Source: Sedimenticola sp.
Lineage (GTDB): Bacteria > Pseudomonadota > Gammaproteobacteria > Chromatiales > Chromatiaceae
Reading direction: 5' to 3'
DNA: 9,845 nucleotides
Assembly (NCBI GenBank): GCA_030619405.1
Contig: JAUXBK010000085.1
Location: 1 to 9,845, forward strand
Within the stretch, counting starts at the first letter, position 1, and each line of letters starts with the position of its first letter. The translations under genes and the position numbers were made by a program. Below are positions 5,945 to 9,845 of the stretch, piece after piece. Below the pieces are notes generated by a model. It searched no databases and was not told the origin of the DNA. It saw only the letters and a list, made by a program, of their open reading frames with translations.

Positions 5945-6387
5945 TGGATGAGATCGACCGGGCCATCATCAACCGGCTCCAGGAGAGTTTCCCCATCGCC
6001 CACCGCCCCTACCGGCAGGCGGCAGAAGCGCTGGGCATCGACGAGGCGGAGCTGATCCGGCGGCTCGAACGTATGCTGGAACAGCGGCAGCTCTCCCGTT
6101 TCGGCCCCCTCTACCATGCTGAAAGGCTCGGCGGCGGCCTGAGCCTCTGTGCCATGCGCATCCCGCTGGATCAGCTGGAACGGGTGGCGGAACAGGTCAA
6201 CGCCTTCCCGGAGGTGGCCCACAACTACGCCCGAGACCACTGCTTCAACATCTGGTTCGTGCTGGCCACCGAAACCCCGCAGCGTATCGACAGCGTACTC
6301 AGGGAGATCGAGCAGACCACCGGCTACCCGGTCTACAACATGCCCAAGGAGGAAGAGTTCTTCGTCGGACTCAGGTTCCATGTGTAA
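5944..6387 (+). CDS. nirG: NirG, siroheme decarboxylase subunit (AsnC/Lrp-like fold)
   Basis: A 147-aa protein, the same length I recall for NirG of P. aeruginosa. It has a winged helix at residues 1-52 and a C-terminal domain with HNYARDHCFNIWFV, so it is the same type as NirD. The start is ATG in TGATG overlapping the nirL stop. The frame is open upstream to 5686 but that part lies over nirL in another frame. It acts with the other three paralogues on siroheme. The last 8 bases overlap nirH. Confidence 0.88.
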   Translation: MDEIDRAIINRLQESFPIAHRPYRQAAEALGIDEAELIRRLERMLEQRQLSRFGPLYHAERLGGGLSLCAMRIPLDQLERVAEQVNAFPEVAHNYARDHCFNIWFVLATETPQRIDSVLREIEQTTGYPVYNMPKEEEFFVGLRFHV

Positions 6388-6868
6388 TTCACGGAGATCA
6401 CTCGACGAACTGGACCGCAGGATCGTGGTAGCGACCCAGGCCGGCCTGCCGCTGGTGGCGGAACCCTATCTTCAGATCGCGCAACAGCTGGGCACCTCGG
6501 AAGCGGAGGTGATGGAGCGGATGCAGCACATGCTGGAGACGGGCGTCATCCGCCGCATCGGCGCCGTGCCCAACCACTACACCCTCGGCTTCCATGGCAA
6601 CGGCATGAGCGTGTGGGACGTTCCGGACGATAAAGCTCAGCTCTATGGCCGTCGCATCGGCGACCTGGAGTTTGTCAGCCACGCCTACCGGCGCCCGCGC
6701 CATCCCCCCGAGTGGCGCTACAACCTGTTCGCCATGGTGCACGGCAAAGACCGCAATGAAGTCATGGAAAAGGTCGCCCGCATCGCTGATATGCTGGGGG
6801 ATGACAACCGGGCCCATGAGGTGTTGTTCAGCACCCGGATTCTGAAGAAGACGGGGTTGCGGATATAG
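6380..6868 (+). CDS. nirH: NirH, siroheme decarboxylase subunit (AsnC/Lrp-like fold)
   Basis: A 162-aa protein with a winged helix (LDELDRRIVVATQAGLPL, residues 8-25, then MLETGVIRRIGAV) and a C-terminal domain with SVWDVPDD and AYRRPRHPPEWRYNLFAMVH, the NirL/NirH type. NirL has Cys-Tyr where this protein has Ala-Tyr at the start of the RPR motif. Translation starts at ATG 6380 inside the last codons of nirG; the open frame upstream to 6149 covers nirG in another phase and is not used. It completes the four-gene decarboxylase set. A 15-base gap separates it from nirJ. Confidence 0.88.
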   Translation: MCNSRRSLDELDRRIVVATQAGLPLVAEPYLQIAQQLGTSEAEVMERMQHMLETGVIRRIGAVPNHYTLGFHGNGMSVWDVPDDKAQLYGRRIGDLEFVSHAYRRPRHPPEWRYNLFAMVHGKDRNEVMEKVARIADMLGDDNRAHEVLFSTRILKKTGLRI

Positions 6869-6883
6869 CGGATTAAGGTATCT

Positions 6884-8095
6884 ATGTTCAGAATATCCCA
6901 ATTCATGCAGGAACTGCTGGATCCCAAACCGCTGGGACCCAGGCGCGCACCCCCCGGTCCGGTGGTGATCTGGAATCTGGTGCGGCGCTGCAACCTGACC
7001 TGCAAGCACTGCTACTCCATCTCGGCGGATAAGGATTTCCCCAACGAGTTGAGCACCAGCCAGGTGTTCGAGGTGATGGCCGACCTGAAACGGTTCAAGG
7101 TACCGGTACTCATTCTCTCGGGCGGTGAACCCCTGCTGCGCCCGGACATCTATGAGATCGCTCACCACGCCAAGGCCATGGGCTTCTACACCGCCCTTTC
7201 CACCAACGGCACCCTGATCGACGAGGGCAATATCGATCGCATCGCCGGGGTGGGGTTCGACTATCTGGGCATCAGTATCGACGGCATCGCCCACACCCAT
7301 GACCGGTTCCGGCGCAAGGAGGGGGCCTTCGACGCCTCCATGCACGCCCTGCGGCTCTGCCGTGACCAGGGGATAAAGGTAGGTCTGCGTTTCACCATGA
7401 CCCAGGACAACGCGGAAGAGCTGCCCCAGCTGCTGGACCTGATGGACGAGGAGCGCATCGACAAGTTCTACTTCTCCCACCTGAACTACGCCGGACGGGG
7501 CAACAAGAACCGGAAAGACGACGTATTCCTCAACACCACCCGCTGGGCCATGGAGCTACTGTTCGAGCGCGCATTGGAAGATGCACGAAGCAGCCGCGGC
7601 AGCGAGTTCGTCACCGGCAACAACGATGCCGACGGCGTCTATCTGCTGCACTGGGTGGAGAAACACTTTCCGGAACGGGTCGAACACATACGTCAGAAAC
7701 TGGTCCAGTGGGGGGGCAACAGCTCTGGCGTCAACATCTCCAATATCGACAATCAGGGCTATGTCCACCCGGACACCATGTGGGGGAATTACAACCTGGG
7801 TAATGTCAAGGAGCGGCCGTTCTCAGAGATCTGGCAGGACACATCGGATCCGATCATGGCTGGGCTCAAGGCGAAACCGCGCCGAGTCGGCGGCCGCTGC
7901 AGCCACTGCGCCCATTTCGACATCTGCGGCGGCAACACCCGGGTACGGGCGATGCAGCTCACCGGCGATGCCTGGAGCGAAGACCCGGCCTGCTACCTCA
8001 GCGATGAAGAGATCGGCTTCGTCCCCACTGGTGAACAGCGGGCTGAAGAACGGCTCCCACAAAGATCAAACGCTTTAGCCACGAATAAACGCTGA
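6884..8095 (+). CDS. nirJ: NirJ, radical SAM heme d1 biosynthesis enzyme
   Basis: A 403-aa radical SAM protein that acts on didecarboxysiroheme and replaces two propionate side chains, leaving the oxo groups of heme d1. The [4Fe-4S]-SAM motif is CNLTCKHC (C36, C40, C43), followed by the SAM-contacting SGGEP at 79-83. The C-terminal part has a second, SPASM-like cysteine set (C339, C342, C348, C370 in CSHCAHFDIC and DPACY), as expected for NirJ. The N-terminus ISQFMQELLDPKPLGPRR is family-typical. AAGG sits 5 bases before the ATG. The last dozen codons (RSNALATNKR) look unlike the family and coincide with repeat-like DNA that continues into nirN, so the C-terminus may have been extended. Confidence 0.95.
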   Translation: MFRISQFMQELLDPKPLGPRRAPPGPVVIWNLVRRCNLTCKHCYSISADKDFPNELSTSQVFEVMADLKRFKVPVLILSGGEPLLRPDIYEIAHHAKAMGFYTALSTNGTLIDEGNIDRIAGVGFDYLGISIDGIAHTHDRFRRKEGAFDASMHALRLCRDQGIKVGLRFTMTQDNAEELPQLLDLMDEERIDKFYFSHLNYAGRGNKNRKDDVFLNTTRWAMELLFERALEDARSSRGSEFVTGNNDADGVYLLHWVEKHFPERVEHIRQKLVQWGGNSSGVNISNIDNQGYVHPDTMWGNYNLGNVKERPFSEIWQDTSDPIMAGLKAKPRRVGGRCSHCAHFDICGGNTRVRAMQLTGDAWSEDPACYLSDEEIGFVPTGEQRAEERLPQRSNALATNKR

Positions 8096-8113
8096 TATGT
8101 ACGCGAATAGATT
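8074..8113. repeat. Repeat-like sequence at the nirJ-nirN junction
   Basis: TTTAGCCACGAATAAACGC and the nearby ACGCGAATAG resemble a dispersed short repeat (CCACGAATAAACGCGAAT type) that I recall from intergenic regions of proteobacterial genomes. It spans the last codons of nirJ and the first codons of nirN, is AT-richer than its surroundings, and leaves no evident Shine-Dalgarno for nirN. Recognition is from memory only. Confidence 0.35.
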
Positions 8114-9674
8114 GATTGCCAGGATCCTTTGCTGTCTGCCAGCCCTTGTTATCTACCCTGGTTTCGCTTCCACCGACGCAGCGCTACTGTACCAACAGCA
8201 TTGTGCCGAGTGTCATGGCCCGGACCGGCTGGGCGCCATCGGCCCCGCTCTGCTGCCCCAAAACCTGAAACGATTGCGCAAGAAGGCGGCCTTCGGCGTC
8301 ATCCAGGACAGCCGCCCTGCGGTTCAGATGCCCCCTTTCAAGGGGATACTGAGTGACAGGCAGACCCAGACCCTGGTGAAATACATCTACACCCCTTTGC
8401 CGGAGATCCCATCCTGGGGCATGAAGGAGATCCGCGCCAGCCAGGTAGTTTACCACAAGCCGGGAGATTTGCCGGATGAACCTCTGTTCGATGCCGATAT
8501 CGACAATCTGTTCATGGTGGTGGAACTGGGGGATCACCACGCCACCCTGCTCAACGGCGACAGCTTCGAACCCATCCACCGGCTGCCCACCCGGTTTGCC
8601 CTGCACGGGGGCCCGAAATGGGCCGAGAAGGGGCGCTACATCTACTTCGCCTCCCGGGACGGCTGGATCAGCAAGTTCGACGTCTTCAACCTCAAATACG
8701 TGGCCGAGGTGAGGGCCGGTATCAACAGCCGCAACCTGGCGGTGTCGGACGATGGCCGCTATGTCATCGTGGCCAACTACCTGCCCCACACCCTGACGGT
8801 ACTGGACGCTGCAGACCTCTCTCCCCTGAAGGTGATCCCGGCACGGGATGACCAGGGCCGCAGCTCCCGGGTCAGCGCGGTCTACACCGCCGGTCCGCGG
8901 GAGAGCTTCATCGCCGCCCTGAAAGATATCCCGGAGGTGTGGGAGATCAGCTACGCCGACGAGCCACCGGCGGGCTTCTCCGGCTGGGTACATGACTACC
9001 GGGAGGATTCGGGGGATGCCCACAAGGAAGAGCCCTTCCCGGTGCGGCGCACCGAGGTGAAGGGCTATCTTGACGACTTCTTTCTCACCCAGGCCTACGA
9101 CCAGGTGATCGGCACCTCGCGTGGTGAATCCGCGGAGGGGACTCTGTCCGGCCAGGTGGTGGACCTGGATCTTAGGCGGTCGGTGGCCAGGGTCACCCTG
9201 CCCGGCATGCCCCATCTGAGCTCAGCCATCACCTGGAAACGCCAGGGGAGAACCGTGCTGGCAACCCCCAATATCAAAAAGCCGGAAGTCACGGTGATCG
9301 ACACCGGGACCTGGGAGGTGATCAAACGCATCAAAACCCGGGGCCCCGGATTTTTCATGCGCAGCCATGAACAAAGCCCCTACGCCTGGGTGGATGTCTT
9401 CTTCGGCCCCGACAAGGATCTGATGCACGTCATCGACAAGCAGACCCTGGAGATCGTGAAGACCCTGAAACCGGCTCCCGGCAAGACCTCCGCCCATGTG
9501 GAGTTCACCAAGGACGGGAAATACGCTCTGGTCAGCATCTGGGATCCCGATGGCGCACTGGTCATCTACGATGCCCACACCCTGAAAGAGGTGAAGCGAC
9601 TGCCGATGAAGAAGCCGTCGGGCAAGTATAACGTGCACAACAAACTGACCCGCTCCAGCGGGACCAGCCATTGA
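8097..9674 (+). CDS. nirN: NirN, dihydro-heme d1 dehydrogenase (c-type cytochrome with d1 propeller)
   Basis: A 525-aa periplasmic protein. Residues 1-24 form a signal peptide (Arg5 and Arg9, then a hydrophobic core ending PGFA). The heme c domain has CAECH at 36-40 and a likely Met78 ligand in VQMPPF. The rest is an eight-bladed d1-type propeller related to NirS and NirF, with PGMPHLSSAITWK and the ending KPSGKYNVHN. NirN catalyses the last step of heme d1 synthesis, oxidising the side-chain propionate of dihydro-heme d1 to acrylate, and hands the cofactor to NirS. Length is close to the usual ~500 aa. It starts one base after the nirJ stop with no visible Shine-Dalgarno, so it is probably coupled to nirJ. 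A NirS identity is less likely because of the close match of the heme c domain to NirC and the cluster position. Confidence 0.92.
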   Translation: MYANRLIARILCCLPALVIYPGFASTDAALLYQQHCAECHGPDRLGAIGPALLPQNLKRLRKKAAFGVIQDSRPAVQMPPFKGILSDRQTQTLVKYIYTPLPEIPSWGMKEIRASQVVYHKPGDLPDEPLFDADIDNLFMVVELGDHHATLLNGDSFEPIHRLPTRFALHGGPKWAEKGRYIYFASRDGWISKFDVFNLKYVAEVRAGINSRNLAVSDDGRYVIVANYLPHTLTVLDAADLSPLKVIPARDDQGRSSRVSAVYTAGPRESFIAALKDIPEVWEISYADEPPAGFSGWVHDYREDSGDAHKEEPFPVRRTEVKGYLDDFFLTQAYDQVIGTSRGESAEGTLSGQVVDLDLRRSVARVTLPGMPHLSSAITWKRQGRTVLATPNIKKPEVTVIDTGTWEVIKRIKTRGPGFFMRSHEQSPYAWVDVFFGPDKDLMHVIDKQTLEIVKTLKPAPGKTSAHVEFTKDGKYALVSIWDPDGALVIYDAHTLKEVKRLPMKKPSGKYNVHNKLTRSSGTSH

Positions 9675-9752
9675 AAAAACTCGTATGCGTTCACGAACAA
9701 AAAAAATGGCCGCGGCTGAATGCCTATAGTAAGGCAACCGGAAGAAATTAAT

Positions 9753-9845
9753 ATGCCAGAATTGCGCCGGATATGGCTTCGTATTCAAGGCGTGCCAAGG
9801 GGCGCATACTCGTTGTATGTAACCCTTGGCACAACGCAGAAGACG
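9753..9845. repeat. Left part of a palindromic repeat element cut by the window end
   Basis: GTGCCAAGGG (9792-9801) pairs exactly with CCCTTGGCAC (9823-9832), and inside the loop CATAC (9805-9809) pairs with GTATG (9815-9819). Weaker complementarity continues outward (for example CTTCGTATTC at 9778-9787 against the GAAGACG region at the window edge). The preceding ATGCCAGAATTGCGCC looks like the outer arm of a larger palindrome whose partner would lie beyond the window. This resembles small non-coding palindromic elements rather than a terminator, as no T run is seen. It follows nirN by about 80 bases. Confidence 0.6.

Noticed and set aside
9681..9706. GTTCACGAAC followed by eight A residues as a terminator for nirN
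   Set aside because: On the + strand the run is A, not T, and the inverted repeat is only three pairs either side of a short loop. The small TGCCT/AGGCA hairpin at 9720-9735 also lacks a T tract.
9753..9845. Start of a further protein gene (ATG 9753, open to the window end, GGAAG upstream)
   Set aside because: The 31 codons coincide with a palindromic repeat-like element and encode no recognisable motif; coding cannot be supported without the sequence beyond the window.

Overview
The window holds most of a denitrification (nir) gene cluster for cytochrome cd1 nitrite reductase and its heme d1 cofactor. All genes are on the + strand. The GC-rich coding sequence, the gene set and the order nirS-nirT-like-nirCFDLGHJN suggest a denitrifying proteobacterium. 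A gammaproteobacterium is most likely, because nirT directly follows nirS as in Pseudomonas stutzeri and because short palindromic intergenic repeats of a style I associate with that group are present. The species cannot be read from the sequence.

Layout. Positions 1-141 are the last 46 codons of nirS. A strong intrinsic terminator (169-198) follows. Next is one very large gene (224-3094) whose product joins a NapC/NirT-type tetraheme quinol-dehydrogenase module to a coiled-coil linker and two nearly identical ethylbenzene-dehydrogenase-like (EB_dh) domains, each with one CxxCH and one CxxxCH motif, giving eight predicted c-type hemes. Positions 3095-3476 have no gene. They carry a 13-bp-stem hairpin, a nested MITE-like palindrome and an FNR/Dnr-type box with a matching -10. 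From 3477 to 9674 eight genes run almost without gaps (4-, 10-, 1- and 8-nt overlaps; 1-, 15- and 1-nt gaps): nirC, nirF, nirD, nirL, nirG, nirH, nirJ, nirN. The last 171 bases hold no supported gene and run into a second palindromic repeat cut by the window end.

How the genes work together. NirDLGH decarboxylate siroheme, NirJ (radical SAM) replaces two propionates with oxo groups, and NirF and NirN act in the periplasm on late steps, NirN introducing the acrylate double bond. NirC is a small periplasmic c-type cytochrome. NirS is the enzyme that receives heme d1. The NirT-like fusion would carry electrons from membrane quinol into the periplasm, perhaps directly toward NirS, since no nirM-type donor lies between nirS and nirC. 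No nirE (siroheme-forming methyltransferase) is in the window.

The most unusual item is the octaheme NirT-EB_dh-EB_dh fusion with its internal 936-bp duplication. The rest is a compact but recognisable heme d1 operon.
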